A DNA stretch of 64,000 bases from Ensifer sp. LC163 (GCF_001695855.1 NZ_MBSS01000066.1:154199-218198); one strand, 5' to 3'. Numbered from the stretch's first letter, positions 20,146 to 29,985 are shown. Notes: generated by a model from the letters alone, not told the origin. Translations and numbers: made by a program.

Positions 20146-20932
20146 CGTTCCTTCCCGTGTTCCCCTGGAAGCGTGCGACTATGCAGCCCGCTTCGCGGCG
20201 CCGCTCCTCGATCCCGCGTGCACGACGCCCGCGCTTGTCGCTGGACCGAACAGCAAGCGGGCGGATAAACGCTTCAACGTCTACCGCAACAACGTGACGG
20301 TCAGCCTGATCGAGGCGCTGGCGGCGACGTTTCCGGCGGTTCAACGGGTCACCGGAGAGGTGTTCTTCCGCGCCATGGCCCGCTTCCATGTGCGCGAGAG
20401 CCCGCCGACCTCGCCGCTTCTCTTCGAATATGGCCGCGACTTCCCCGATTTCATCGCGCGCTACGAATATGCCCAGTCGATGCCCTGGTTGGCAGATGTC
20501 GCCCGGATCGAGCGGGCGTGGCTCGATGCTTACCACGCCGCCGACGCGAAGGTGCTCGCCGCCGACGCGATCGCCGCCATTCCCGCGGAGCGGCTGGGAG
20601 GGATCGTCTTCGAGCCGCATCCGGCGACCCGCCTCGTCCGCTCCGTATACCCCGCAGTGACGATCTTTGCCGCGAACCGGGCCGAGGGGCCGGTCAGCCG
20701 CGTCGATAACGCGGCGCCGGAAAGCGCACTTGTCACCCGCCCGGACCTGGACGTCATCGTCCGCAGGCTGTCGACCGGTACGGACATCCTGCTCGATGCA
20801 CTTCTCCGCGGCAGACCACTCGCGGAAGCAGCGGAGATCGCGGCCACGCAGTGCCCGACATTCGACCTAGCGGCTGGCATCGCCGTCATGCTCGAGGCCG
20901 GGGCGTTTACGGCCATTCATCAAGGAGGATAG
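20138..20932 (+). CDS. bufC: BufC partner protein (DUF2063)
   Basis: Protein of 264 residues with the DUF2063 N-terminal pattern RFNVYRNNVTVSLIEALAATFPAV. DUF2063 proteins accompany DUF692 enzymes and act as the peptide-recognition partner. A conserved MPWLADVARIERAW segment lies near residue 115. It overlaps bufB by 8 nt and is followed 4 nt later by the DoxX gene, so the four genes form one operon. Confidence 0.9.
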   Translation: MADVPSRVPLEACDYAARFAAPLLDPACTTPALVAGPNSKRADKRFNVYRNNVTVSLIEALAATFPAVQRVTGEVFFRAMARFHVRESPPTSPLLFEYGRDFPDFIARYEYAQSMPWLADVARIERAWLDAYHAADAKVLAADAIAAIPAERLGGIVFEPHPATRLVRSVYPAVTIFAANRAEGPVSRVDNAAPESALVTRPDLDVIVRRLSTGTDILLDALLRGRPLAEAAEIAATQCPTFDLAAGIAVMLEAGAFTAIHQGG

Positions 20933-20936
20933 GATT

Positions 20937-21452
20937 TTGGCTTCGGCACGAAAATTTCTCATCGAACACTGGCAGTCCGGCCTCTTCCTCTGGACCGGCC
21001 GCGCCAGCCGCGCAATCAAGACGGTCGCGCCCCTCTGGCTCGCGCAACTCGTCCTGCGCTTCGGGCTTGCCACACCGTTCTATCGCTCCGGCATGAGCAA
21101 GTGGGACGGCTTCCTGCAGTTGAACGACGTCGCCGTCCTGCTCTTCAGCTCCGAGTTTCAGCTACACCTGCCGGGCGGTCCCTACGCCTACCCCGCGCCG
21201 GCCCTGGTGGCGTTTGCTGCCGCGTCGGCAGAGACGATGTTTCCCGTTCTGCTCGTCCTTGGGCTCACCACGCGCTTTGCCGCGCTCGGCCTCCTCGCCA
21301 TGACGCTGGTCATCCAGCTAACGGTCCCCGACGGCTGGCCCATTCACATCACCTGGGCGGCGATGGCGCTCGCGATCATGGCCTCGGGGCCAGGCGCGCT
21401 TTCGCTCGACCACTGGCTGTGCGCAAGAGCCCGCCTTGCGGGCATGAATTGA
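20937..21452 (+). CDS. DoxX-family membrane protein of the bufferin operon
   Basis: Integral membrane protein of 171 residues with about four hydrophobic helices and the DoxX-type motif LVLRFGLATPFYRSGMSKW. The start is a TTG at 20937, supported by a strong AGGAGG eight bases upstream. DoxX proteins are often found at the end of DUF2282/DUF692/DUF2063 operons; their role there is not settled. The 283 bases between it and merBA contain no gene that I can support. Confidence 0.85.
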   Translation: MASARKFLIEHWQSGLFLWTGRASRAIKTVAPLWLAQLVLRFGLATPFYRSGMSKWDGFLQLNDVAVLLFSSEFQLHLPGGPYAYPAPALVAFAAASAETMFPVLLVLGLTTRFAALGLLAMTLVIQLTVPDGWPIHITWAAMALAIMASGPGALSLDHWLCARARLAGMN

Positions 21453-21735
21453 GCGCGATCGGTTCCGCGTCAATCTCACCAGGGCATCAGGGCTTTGAGA
21501 ATGCCCCTGCCCTGCCCGGGGTGAAACGGTAACGTCAAAATCACGCTGTCAGTCTTCAGCTTACGGCATCAATCGAAATCGGGAAGTAAAAGCCACAAAC
21601 GTATCGTCGAAAACCTGCTCGCCCAGCATCATCAAGTTCGCGCGCTGGATCAGCTTCAGGAACGGCGGCGCCAGAGCCGCGCCGCCGTCATCATAGCGAT
21701 CACGGGCGGAAAACGCCGCTGACACCGGTCTGTGC

Positions 21736-24012
21736 TCATCCGGCGCAGCAAGAAAGCTTCGCCACATCCTTGTCGAAAGCGAGCGCGGCAAGCTTGAGGC
21801 CTTCCACGGTGGTGAGATACGGAAAGATCGTATTGGCGAGGTCGTCGACACTGAGGCCTTGGCGGATGGCAAGCGCCGCCGTCTGGATGCTGTCGGCACC
21901 TTCCGGCGCCAGGATGTGCGCCCCGAGCAACCGGCCAGTGCCAGCATCGGCGACAAGCTTGATGAGCCCACGCGTGTCGCGGGCGGCGAGCGCGCGCGGC
22001 ACCTGGTCGAGGCCGATCGTCGAAACGCGGACGGCGTGCCCGGCCGCACGTGCGGCGGCCTCGGTCAGGCCGACGCTCGCCACCTGCGGGTCGGTGAACA
22101 CGATGGCCGGCATGGCGCCGTTGTCGTAGCGCAGGCTGTCGCCGTTGAGGGCGTTCTTTGCCGCAAGCCTGGCGCCGTAGGCGGCCATGTAGACGAATTG
22201 GTCGCGGCCGGTGACGTCGCCGGCGGCATAGACGCCGGATCTTGTCGTGCGCATGCGGTCATCGACGACAACGGCACCCGACGGCGAGATAGCGACCCCG
22301 TGTTCGGAGAGACCGAGACCGTCGATGTTGGGGGTACGCCCAGTGGTCAGCAGCACCTCGCCCGCATCGATCGCCATCTCCTCGCCGTCGCGCTCAACGG
22401 TGAGCGAAACACCGCCTTCGGTCCTTCGGATCGAACGATAGGCGATACCGGACACCACGGTAGTGCCCTCGTCCTTAAAATACCCCGTCAGCGCCGCGCC
22501 GATCTCGGGCTCGGCTTCGGGCAGGAGACGCGAGCGGCAGACGAGCGTCACCTTGACGCCGGCGCGGGCGAACATCTGCGCAAGTTCCGCCCCGATATAG
22601 CCGCCGCCGATGACAAGCAGCGATGTCGGAAGTTCCTGGAGGTCGAGTGCCGTCGTGCTGGTCAGGTAAGGGACGGTCTCGATGCCGGGAATTGCGGGCA
22701 CCGCCGGCCGCGCGCCGGTCGCGATGATGATCTTGCCGGCGGGAAGCTGCGTGCCGTTGACCTCGACCCCGCCTTCGATGAGCCGCGCCGGCCCGTCGTG
22801 GTAAGCGACGCCGTTATAGGCCGGCAACAGGTCGATGTACTTGGCCTGGCGCAGTTCGGAAACGAGTGTGTCCTTCTGGCCAACCGTCGCTCGCCAATCT
22901 CTCACTTCGGCGTCCGCCGCGATACCGGCAAAACGCGCCGCGACCCGGGCATTGTGAAGCGTCTCGGCGGCGCGGATAAGCGTCTTCGACGGCACGCAGC
23001 CGATGTTGACGCAGGTGCCGCCGATGGTGCCGCTGCCAATGAGGGCCACTTGCGCACCCTGTTCGGCGGCCGTGATGGCGGCCGAAAAGCCAGCCGACCC
23101 GGCGCCGATCACCGCGAGATCATAGGAAACACCGTTCCGGCCATTGATGGCCGAGCGCCGAGCTACGACCGGCGTGTCCTTCGATACGGTCTGGATCGAC
23201 AGCGGCGCCGCGCTGCGCGCCTCCTTCATTCCGTCCCCCTCGCCGGAAGCGGCATCCAGACCGGCTAGGCTCGATCCGAAGATCGCCCGGCCGGCTTCGA
23301 GGGCTTCCTCGATCGACAGCCGAAACCCCGGCTCGTCGGCGCGACGCTCGCGGCGCCAAGCCGAGAGATGCTCATCCGAACAGAAGAAGGCCGTCGTCGC
23401 GCAGAGCGAGTTCGCGGCGCACCCGTCTTCGTAGCACACGCTGAGCCAGACAACAGCCGTGCGTGGCGCTATGTCTGCAAGGGCTCGGCCTTGCTCTCGT
23501 GTCATGATCCGGATGGGCGCAGCGCAGCGGCGGCAGCGGGAGGTTATCGCGGCGTCGCGATTCAGCATGGCGCCGATGCCGAGCGCATCGACGGCACACA
23601 TGGCGTTGACGGTGCGAGCATCCAGTCTAACCTGATGGCCGGTGTCCCCGTCAGTGAACGGATAGGCGCCGATGATCCGCTCGCCGTCGAGGACCGCGAG
23701 GTCACGCCGCCGCAGATCGTTCAGGAGCGACCGAACATCGGCTTCGGACAGCCCTGCTTGTCCTGCTAGGACGGCGAGCGTCGGGGCTCGGCCGTGTTCG
23801 CTATAGAGCCGCAGCAGTGCGGTGCGGACACGATCGGCAGACGGCGAATAGCCGCTCCAGCGATTGAGCACATGACCGGACCCGACCATTGCAAGAAGCG
23901 CGTCCTTGACCACAGGCGATGTGACCACCGACCAGTCCGGAAACGTCACGCCCGGGCGCACGGAAAAACTCGGTGGCGTCGGGGATGTGGAGGATGCACA
24001 GCAATCGTTCAT
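21736..24012 (-). CDS. merA: MerB-MerA fusion: organomercurial lyase joined to mercuric reductase
   Basis: One frame of 758 residues. Residues about 40-250 form an alkylmercury lyase: AMCAVDALG (Cys139, Asp142, matching C96/D99 of MerB), SRCRRC, and DGCAANSLC with Cys204 matching C159. Residues about 297-758 form mercuric reductase: FAD motif GAGSAGFSAA, redox pair GGTCVNIGC (Cys334/Cys339), NADPH motif GGGYIGAELA and the C-terminal Hg-binding pair CC at 755-756. The usual N-terminal heavy-metal domain of MerA is absent; MerB takes its place. This would cleave C-Hg bonds and reduce Hg(II) in one protein. It is the last gene of the mer operon. Confidence 0.93.
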   Translation of the reverse strand: MNDCCASSTSPTPPSFSVRPGVTFPDWSVVTSPVVKDALLAMVGSGHVLNRWSGYSPSADRVRTALLRLYSEHGRAPTLAVLAGQAGLSEADVRSLLNDLRRRDLAVLDGERIIGAYPFTDGDTGHQVRLDARTVNAMCAVDALGIGAMLNRDAAITSRCRRCAAPIRIMTREQGRALADIAPRTAVVWLSVCYEDGCAANSLCATTAFFCSDEHLSAWRRERRADEPGFRLSIEEALEAGRAIFGSSLAGLDAASGEGDGMKEARSAAPLSIQTVSKDTPVVARRSAINGRNGVSYDLAVIGAGSAGFSAAITAAEQGAQVALIGSGTIGGTCVNIGCVPSKTLIRAAETLHNARVAARFAGIAADAEVRDWRATVGQKDTLVSELRQAKYIDLLPAYNGVAYHDGPARLIEGGVEVNGTQLPAGKIIIATGARPAVPAIPGIETVPYLTSTTALDLQELPTSLLVIGGGYIGAELAQMFARAGVKVTLVCRSRLLPEAEPEIGAALTGYFKDEGTTVVSGIAYRSIRRTEGGVSLTVERDGEEMAIDAGEVLLTTGRTPNIDGLGLSEHGVAISPSGAVVVDDRMRTTRSGVYAAGDVTGRDQFVYMAAYGARLAAKNALNGDSLRYDNGAMPAIVFTDPQVASVGLTEAAARAAGHAVRVSTIGLDQVPRALAARDTRGLIKLVADAGTGRLLGAHILAPEGADSIQTAALAIRQGLSVDDLANTIFPYLTTVEGLKLAALAFDKDVAKLSCCAG

Positions 24013-24080
24013 GGCTTCTCGCCTTTCTTATGAATATCGGTCTCGCAGCAGGTGGCTTTGGCGCGGCGGCGAGAGAGACC

Positions 24081-24245
24081 TCACATTACGAGGCCGATAC
24101 TGGCCGCCAGCAGTGAAGCCGCCATCAGGTCCGGACGGGCGAACCAAACGCCAAGGCTCGCCAGCGGCAGGAACACCACAAGCAGCGGCGTTGCGCAGCA
24201 GATCGCGAGGATGGCGCCGGCCGCTCCCGCGCGGATCAGGCCCAT
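24081..24245 (-). CDS. merF: MerF-like small mercury transporter
   Basis: Protein of 54 residues, almost entirely two hydrophobic helices. The vicinal cysteine pair in LAICCATPLLVV is the MerF signature for taking Hg(II) across the inner membrane. The ATG at 24245 lies 1 nt after the merP stop. The C-terminus is shorter than in typical MerF of about 80 residues and lacks a second cysteine pair, so it may be a reduced variant. Confidence 0.78.
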   Translation of the reverse strand: MGLIRAGAAGAILAICCATPLLVVFLPLASLGVWFARPDLMAASLLAASIGLVM

Positions 24246-24246
24246 C

Positions 24247-24540
24247 TCAACTGCCTTGCTGTGTCGGATGCGCGGGATAGCCCGCATTCATGCTGGCGGC
24301 AGCGACAGCATCAGCGTTGGTCTTCGCATCGTCAAAGGTCACGGTCGCTGTCTTGGCTTCGAACGAGACGGCCACCTTCGAAACGCCCTGGACTGCCGCC
24401 ATCGAGGTCTTCACGATGTAGGGGCACGCGGCGCAGGTCATGTTGTCGACAGCAAAGGTGACGGTCCGCTCGGCGGCGAACGCGGCGGATGCCGTCAGCA
24501 TCGGGACGATCAGGGCGATGACGCTTAAGCTCTTCTTCAT
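24247..24540 (-). CDS. merP: Periplasmic mercury-binding protein MerP
   Basis: Protein of 97 residues. A Sec signal peptide (MKKSLSVIALIVPMLTASAAFA) precedes a heavy-metal-associated domain with the motif MTCAAC. It hands Hg(II) to the inner-membrane transporters. It lies 21 bp after merT and 1 nt before merF. The ending HPTQQGS lies beyond the normal domain end. Confidence 0.93.
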   Translation of the reverse strand: MKKSLSVIALIVPMLTASAAFAAERTVTFAVDNMTCAACPYIVKTSMAAVQGVSKVAVSFEAKTATVTFDDAKTNADAVAAASMNAGYPAHPTQQGS

Positions 24541-24561
24541 GGGTTGGATCTCCTCCTGGTC

Positions 24562-24975
24562 TCAGGCCGCGAGCAACAGCGGCGCGACGTAATCGAAGGC
24601 AAAGGCGGCCGCGACAAGCACCGTCGCGAGCCAGAGCCCGATCTGAACGACGCGGTTGGGGATTGGGCGGGCGCAGACAGCGCCGTCGACGCAGGCTCGC
24701 CGTGGCTTCCGGTAGACGAGGTAGAAGCCATACCCGAGGACGGCCGCCGTTCCGGTGACAAAGAGCGGCTTGTAAGGCGCCAGAGCCGTCAGGTTGCCGA
24801 TCCAGGCGCCGCCGATGCCAAGGCTGAACAGGATGAGGGGAATGATGCAGCAGGAGGAAGCCGCGAGCGCGCCGAGAACGCCGCCGACAGCGACCAGTCG
24901 CTGCCGGCGGATCTCGCTCCGCGCGGCTACCGCGACGGGAACCGTCTCTGCCGTTGCTGATCGCCATGCAACCAT
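24562..24975 (-). CDS. merT: Mercury transporter MerT
   Basis: Inner-membrane Hg(II) importer of 137 residues with three hydrophobic helices. The first helix carries the cysteine pair in LAASSCCIIPLILFSLG; a second pair lies in the cytoplasmic loop (RRACVDGAVCARP). The ATG at 24975 is preferred over one at 25008, because the latter would sit almost at the expected transcription start of the divergent mer promoter. The next gene is merP. Confidence 0.92.
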   Translation of the reverse strand: MVAWRSATAETVPVAVAARSEIRRQRLVAVGGVLGALAASSCCIIPLILFSLGIGGAWIGNLTALAPYKPLFVTGTAAVLGYGFYLVYRKPRRACVDGAVCARPIPNRVVQIGLWLATVLVAAAFAFDYVAPLLLAA

Positions 24976-25016
24976 ATCCGCGCTCTCTTTCCTTGCCGAA
25001 ATCCTCATTGCATCGT

Positions 25017-25047
25017 AGCATGCAGTCTGTAGTGACTACAGGGTCAA
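25017..25047 (-). promoter_or_regulatory. MerR-controlled mer promoter/operator
   Basis: On the minus strand, TTGACC (25047-25042) is followed by a 19-bp spacer holding the perfect 7-1-7 dyad CTGTAGT-C-ACTACAG (25027-25041), then the -10-like CATGCT (25022-25017). The overlong spacer with an internal dyad is the hallmark of MerR-family promoters. It lies between merR and merT. Confidence 0.82.
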
Positions 25048-25061
25048 GAGGTTTTTTTGCG

Positions 25062-25490
25062 ATGCGCGATCGCACCATGGTGAAGGGTCTGCAGCGGGCC
25101 GAGCTCGCTCAGCGGACGGGCTGCAATCTGGAGACAGTGCGTTATTATGAGAAGGTTGGTCTTCTGCCCGAACCACCGCGCACAATGGCGGGCTATCGCA
25201 GCTACGACACGACGCATGAGCGGCGACTCCGCTTCGTCTTGCGGGCGCGCGAGCTTGGCTTCTCCCTTGATGAAATCCGCGAGCTCCTCCGTCTCGTTGA
25301 CGAGCGTGACCGGCCGTGTGTCGAGGCACGAGACGTCGCCGCCGTCCACCTTGCCGACGTGCAGGCGAAGATCGCCGACCTGAGGCGCATGGAGCGGGTG
25401 CTCAAAGACGTCGTTGCCCAGTGCGGCGACGGCACACTCCCGGAATGTCCGCTGATCGAGACGCTGTTCCGGGAGCGGCGGGCCAATTAA
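25062..25490 (+). CDS. merR: Mercury-responsive regulator MerR
   Basis: MerR-family regulator of 142 residues. The N-terminal helix-turn-helix (AELAQRTGCNLETVRYYEKVGLLPEPPR) is followed by a dimerisation helix. Three cysteines (DRPC, VAQCG and PECPL) match C82, C117 and C126 of Tn501 MerR that bind Hg(II). A start at 25062 is favoured by AGAGG upstream; the ATG at 25077 is an alternative. It is divergent from merT and senses Hg(II) at the shared operator. Confidence 0.93.
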   Translation: MRDRTMVKGLQRAELAQRTGCNLETVRYYEKVGLLPEPPRTMAGYRSYDTTHERRLRFVLRARELGFSLDEIRELLRLVDERDRPCVEARDVAAVHLADVQAKIADLRRMERVLKDVVAQCGDGTLPECPLIETLFRERRAN

Positions 25491-25609
25491 CGCCGACAGG
25501 TTCTTCGCAAGACCTACAGGATCTGTGGCGTTTCTGATGGGGAGCGAGCTCGACGAGCACTCGGCCACCTTTAGTCGGGAAGCAAGTCGCTACGTCCGGG
25601 TTGCTGTTA

Positions 25610-27727
25610 TCAGGCGGCAGTGCGTATGTTGATATCGCTCCTCTCGTCGGTCGTCGCCTGCCCAAGCTGGAAAACCGACAATAGTTGGCGAAGCCGTGCG
25701 GCTTCAGTTGCGAGAGCGGTGCTTGCGACGGTACTTTGCTCCACCATCGCCGTGTTCTGCTGTGTCGACTGGTCCATCTGATTGACCGCGGAATTGATCT
25801 GGAACAGGCCGGCTGACTGCTCGCTGGAGGAAAGGGCCACTGCCTCCACATGCCGACCGACGGCGTTGACCTGCCTGCTGATATCGTTGAGCGCTTCGCC
25901 GGTTTTGCGCACCGTCGCCGTGCCTTTCTCGATCTCGCACGCGGAGCTCAGGATGAGTTCCTTGATCTCTTTGGCGGCCCGTGCCGATCGCTGCGCGAGT
26001 TCCCGTACCTCGTGGGCGACAACGGCAAAGCCTTTGCCCGCGGAGCCGGCGCGGGCGGCCTCAACGCCCGCGTTCAGGGCAAGCAGATTGGTCTGGAATG
26101 CGATCTCGTCGATGACGCCGATGATGCTCGATATGCGAGCGGAGGACTCTTCAATGCCCCGCATCGCGTCGATGGCCTGGTCGACGAGGTCCGTGCTTTC
26201 GCAAGCGCGCTGGTTTGTTTGCTGTGAAGCCGCATGGGCTTCTTGAAGCCTTGTTGATGCGATGGCGGCATTGGCCGCGATCTGATCGAGCGCGGCTGCG
26301 GTTTCCTCGAGCGACGCGGCTTGGCCTTCGGTGCGGAGCGCGAGCTCGTTCGCGCTGCTGCTGATGTCGGAACTCCGCTTGTCGATCGATCGGCTTGCGT
26401 GTGCAATCCGCGCCATGACATCGCACAGTTGTGCAAGCGTCGCGTTCAGATCGTGGCGCAATGGCTCAAAATCGGGAGCGAACGGATTTGTGAGCTGGAA
26501 CGAAAGATCGCCGGCGGCCAGCCGTCTGAGAGCGTCGGCCAGGTCGGCTGTTGCCTGTGCCAGCCGCTCCTGCGCGCGGGCATCCGCTTCTTCCTGCATC
26601 CGCACCCGTTCTGTTTCGGCTTGGGCACGCAGCCGCTCTGCCTCATGCTCGAGCTTGGTTCTTTCAATGGCCGACTGGCGGAAAACTTCCAATGCCATTG
26701 CCATCTCGCCCAATTCGTCTCGCCGCCCGAGACCTGGAACAGTCCGCATCGTATCGCCCTTGGCCAGATAGCGCATGGATGCGGCAAGGACCAATACGGG
26801 GCGGCTTATCGATCGGCCAATCAACCACACGCTCGACAGGATGATGACGAGTGCAAGGACGATGAGGCCGATTGCGAGCGTAATATTTCGCTCAGCGACG
26901 GCGGCATTCTCCGACAGAGTGGCGGCCTTTTCCTCCGAGTATCGATCCAGGATGCGCGTGACGATCGGCTCGACTTCGCCATAGGCCGACGTCACGACCG
27001 CGCGCGCTGCCGCTTCCTCGAGCGTGCCGCTGGCATAGAGTCTGAACGCATCGGCGTAAACCTTGAGCGCCTCCGAAATGCGCATGCGCTGCGCACCCGG
27101 ACGAAACGCCTTCTTGGTCAGCTTTGAGAAAGTCTCGATCTCGGCGGAGTGCGTTTCAATGTATTGAGACTGACGGCGAAGGATAAAGTCTTTCTCATGG
27201 CGGCGCAGCATCAGCATGCTGGCCCTCAGTTCCAAGTCGGCTGTCGCCTCCAACTGCTGCTCGATCGAATGGACGGCCTCACGCATGGCGCCCTCCAGTC
27301 CACTCGATGCGTCCAATCCGAGGTCCTTGTCCTTGGTGACCAGGTGTGAGAATGCCGTGGCGTACTTCCTCAGGCCGGACTGCAGCGCGTCCAGGTCGAC
27401 GGCGTCCTGCGAAGGCGCCGTTGCCTTCAGCGCCTCGACAATGGTGGTCGCGTCGGAAAGCGCTCGGTCGAATTTTTCCACCGAGGTGGCTTGCCGGTGC
27501 AGCAGGAAGTCCTGCTCCCAAAGAAGCGTATCGCGGAAATGGCCCATCGTTCGGGCGATCTCGGTTTCGCGCTGCGACAATCGCTCAGCCGTGGCGCGGT
27601 AGCCCGCCTCGATCGTTCGTTGGGCGAGGAGTATGCCCGAAATCGTCAGAAGCCCAGCGAGAGCCACGCATGCGAGCAGAAAAACACGGTGAGCGATCTT
27701 AGGTTTGGATACGAATGACACTGCCAT
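25610..27727 (-). CDS. Methyl-accepting chemotaxis protein with a helical bimodular (HBM-like) sensor
   Basis: Transducer of 705 residues. The first transmembrane helix spans about 12-34, a periplasmic all-helical sensor about 35-285, and the second helix about 286-307 ([22 protein letters not shown]). HAMP segments and the conserved hairpin tip ([21 protein letters not shown]) follow near residue 560. The periplasmic motif [14 protein letters not shown] is characteristic of HBM sensors, which bind organic acids or purine derivatives in known examples. The ligand here is unknown. The gene stands alone between merR and the AraC regulator. Confidence 0.92.
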   Translation of the reverse strand: MAVSFVSKPKIAHRVFLLACVALAGLLTISGILLAQRTIEAGYRATAERLSQRETEIARTMGHFRDTLLWEQDFLLHRQATSVEKFDRALSDATTIVEALKATAPSQDAVDLDALQSGLRKYATAFSHLVTKDKDLGLDASSGLEGAMREAVHSIEQQLEATADLELRASMLMLRRHEKDFILRRQSQYIETHSAEIETFSKLTKKAFRPGAQRMRISEALKVYADAFRLYASGTLEEAAARAVVTSAYGEVEPIVTRILDRYSEEKAATLSENAAVAERNITLAIGLIVLALVIILSSVWLIGRSISRPVLVLAASMRYLAKGDTMRTVPGLGRRDELGEMAMALEVFRQSAIERTKLEHEAERLRAQAETERVRMQEEADARAQERLAQATADLADALRRLAAGDLSFQLTNPFAPDFEPLRHDLNATLAQLCDVMARIAHASRSIDKRSSDISSSANELALRTEGQAASLEETAAALDQIAANAAIASTRLQEAHAASQQTNQRACESTDLVDQAIDAMRGIEESSARISSIIGVIDEIAFQTNLLALNAGVEAARAGSAGKGFAVVAHEVRELAQRSARAAKEIKELILSSACEIEKGTATVRKTGEALNDISRQVNAVGRHVEAVALSSSEQSAGLFQINSAVNQMDQSTQQNTAMVEQSTVASTALATEAARLRQLLSVFQLGQATTDERSDINIRTAA

Positions 27728-27912
27728 ACTCCGGCTTCACGTGATCCTTGCCGTTTAGCTACCCTGGGTTAATCAAAGTCCAATCGAAGATGAAGATTGC
27801 ATGAAGGTTTTGTGACAGCGCGGTCCACGACTGGACGCCGGGCCCAGCATCTAACGAAGAACAGCCATGACAGAATATATCGGTCTGTCGCGCTCCAATC
27901 GAAGGGGCCAGT

Positions 27913-28866
27913 TCATTCTCCTGGAAAAGCCGTCGCCGCCAGACCCGTACGCCGCTGTTTTGCCTGCGACCGCCGTCGCGGTGAGTGGCCCATAACCCGC
28001 TTGAATGCCGTGCTGAATGCCGCTTCGGATGCATAGCCGACGGACTGGGCAATCATCGCGACCGATTGGCCTCCTTCCTGCAGCCGCCTTTCCGCAAGCC
28101 GCATTCGCCATTCGGCAAGATAATTGAGCGGACTAACCCCGGCGACGGCCTTGAAATAAGTCGCGAAGGTCGTCCGTGACATAGCCGCCTCCTTCGCCAG
28201 TTCCGGTAGATGCCAGTTGCGCGCGGGGTCGCTGTGCATAAGGCCGAGCGCCGGCGCGAGTCTCGCGTCGCAGGCGGCGCGCAGCCAGCCGACATCGACG
28301 CCACGCTCCCTGGACAGATAACTCCGCAGGATCTGCAGAAACATCAGATGGGCGAGCCCAGAGCAGGCAGCATCCGCACCCGGCGTGGCGGCCATGGTTT
28401 CCTGGACGAGCTCCCTGATCAGCCACTGCAACTGGCCGACGCCCGAGTCCTCCGCGTGCAAGTGAATGGCCGGCGGCAGATTGTCGACGAACAGGCGCCC
28501 ACCCGCGGAGCCGAGGTCGACATGACCCCCCAGAAACAGAAAGTCGTCGCCCTGCCCGATAGCCGCCAACAGGGGGTCGGCTCCCTCGAACACCTGTCGC
28601 GCATCGACATGCGGCACGGCAAGATCGCTGGCAACGATAAAGGACGCGCGCGCCGACAGAAGGAAGACGTCACCACAGCGCAGATGGAAGGCACTGGAAA
28701 ACCCATCGACGGCAATGACACACGCACCGCGCGCAATAACGAAGAACTTGATTTTCTCCGGAGGCGGAAAACGGATGGCCCAATCGCCACCGGCAGTGAA
28801 GCCGCCAGCATAGACGGCGCGCGCTTCGATCAGCGACAGGACTGCGGATAGTGGATCACGGCTCAT
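27913..28866 (-). CDS. AraC-family transcriptional regulator with cupin-type sensor
   Basis: Regulator of 317 residues if started at the ATG at 28866 (MSRDPLSAVLSLI); an upstream ATG at 28905 is also in frame. Residues about 15-180 resemble the AraC-binding cupin domain (GDWAIRFPPPEKIKFFVIARG). The C-terminus carries two helix-turn-helix motifs (LAKEAAMSRTTFATYFK and VAMIAQSVGYASEAAFSTAFKRVMG). It is divergent from the SDR at 28960, the most likely target, as in many AraC/SDR pairs. Confidence 0.88.
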   Translation of the reverse strand: MSRDPLSAVLSLIEARAVYAGGFTAGGDWAIRFPPPEKIKFFVIARGACVIAVDGFSSAFHLRCGDVFLLSARASFIVASDLAVPHVDARQVFEGADPLLAAIGQGDDFLFLGGHVDLGSAGGRLFVDNLPPAIHLHAEDSGVGQLQWLIRELVQETMAATPGADAACSGLAHLMFLQILRSYLSRERGVDVGWLRAACDARLAPALGLMHSDPARNWHLPELAKEAAMSRTTFATYFKAVAGVSPLNYLAEWRMRLAERRLQEGGQSVAMIAQSVGYASEAAFSTAFKRVMGHSPRRRSQAKQRRTGLAATAFPGE

Positions 28867-28959
28867 TCTTGAACTATGGCGAAAGTAATACGGATTATCA
28901 AGCATTCATAATTCGGATGGCCGCCGGTATCTCTGGAGTACACAACTGGAGACCCAACC

Positions 28960-29973
28960 ATGTCCACAGCGCAACAGCCCATCAACTCCGGCTTCACCGC
29001 CGCCTCCACCACGTCTGATGTCATCCGCGGCATCGATCTCTCAGGCAAGGTCGCCATCGTCACGGGCGGTTATTCCGGCCTTGGCCTCGATACAGCGCGC
29101 ACCCTCGCCTTGGCCGGCGCGCGGGTGATCGTACCCGCTCGCGATGTCGACCGTGCACGCTCGACCATCGCCGAAATCAGCGGTGGCATCGAGGTCCAGC
29201 CGATGGACCTTGCCGATCCGGACTCCATCGATGCATTCGCCCGCAACTTCAATACTTCGCGTCTGCCGCTGCACATCCTCGTCAACAGCGCCGGGATCAT
29301 GGCCCTGGACGATCTGACGCGGGACGCACGCGGCAACGAGATTCAGTTCTCCACCAACCATCTCGGCCATTTTCAACTGACCGCGCGGCTCTGGCCAGCC
29401 CTGGTGCGTGCTCAAGTGGCGCGCGTCGTTTCCGTCTCCTCGCACGGCCATCGTTTTTCGCCGGTGGTGTTCGATGACATCAATTTCGAGCGTCGCGCAT
29501 ATGATCCCTGGAAAGCCTACGGCCAGTCCAAGACGGCGAACGTGCTCTTTGCCGTGGCGCTGGACCAACGTGGGAAGGAGCACGGTATCCGCGCTTTTTC
29601 GCTGCATCCGGGCGGCATCGTCGGAACCGGGCTCACTCGCCACCTCACAGTCGAGACATTGCAAGCCCACGGCGTGCTGGATCAAAACGGCGAACCAATC
29701 CTCGATCCGTTGCGCGACTTGAAGTCCGTGCCACAGGGCGCTGCGACGCAGGTCTGGTGTGCGACCAGCCCGCAGCTCGATGGAAAGGGCGGTGTCTTCT
29801 GTATGGATTCGGATGTCGCGCCGGTGCTTCCCGAGAGCACCACTTTCTCCATTGCCAGGAGCACGACGCTCAACCGCGTGGCCGGCGTCGAGCCATATGC
29901 CATCGACCGGCAGACTGCCGACTACCTTTGGGCTGTCAGCGAAGAAATGACTGGTGTCCGCACGGACGCTTGA
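28960..29973 (+). CDS. Short-chain dehydrogenase/reductase (WWOX/retinol-dehydrogenase-like)
   Basis: NAD(P)-dependent oxidoreductase of 337 residues. The cofactor motif TGGYSGLG, NSAG and the catalytic YGQSK (Tyr-x3-Lys) are intact, as is the conserved VSVSSHGHR serine segment. The C-terminal extension beyond 300 residues and the HPGGIVGTGL motif suit the RDH/WWOX-like branch. It is divergent from the AraC regulator and followed by a strong hairpin. The substrate is not known. Confidence 0.9.
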   Translation: MSTAQQPINSGFTAASTTSDVIRGIDLSGKVAIVTGGYSGLGLDTARTLALAGARVIVPARDVDRARSTIAEISGGIEVQPMDLADPDSIDAFARNFNTSRLPLHILVNSAGIMALDDLTRDARGNEIQFSTNHLGHFQLTARLWPALVRAQVARVVSVSSHGHRFSPVVFDDINFERRAYDPWKAYGQSKTANVLFAVALDQRGKEHGIRAFSLHPGGIVGTGLTRHLTVETLQAHGVLDQNGEPILDPLRDLKSVPQGAATQVWCATSPQLDGKGGVFCMDSDVAPVLPESTTFSIARSTTLNRVAGVEPYAIDRQTADYLWAVSEEMTGVRTDA

Positions 29974-29985
29974 CAAAGACCAAAG

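Noticed and set aside
24976..25008. An 11-residue N-terminal extension of MerT from the ATG at 25008
   Set aside because: That ATG would lie within about ten bases of the -10 of the mer promoter, leaving no room for a ribosome-binding site in the transcript.
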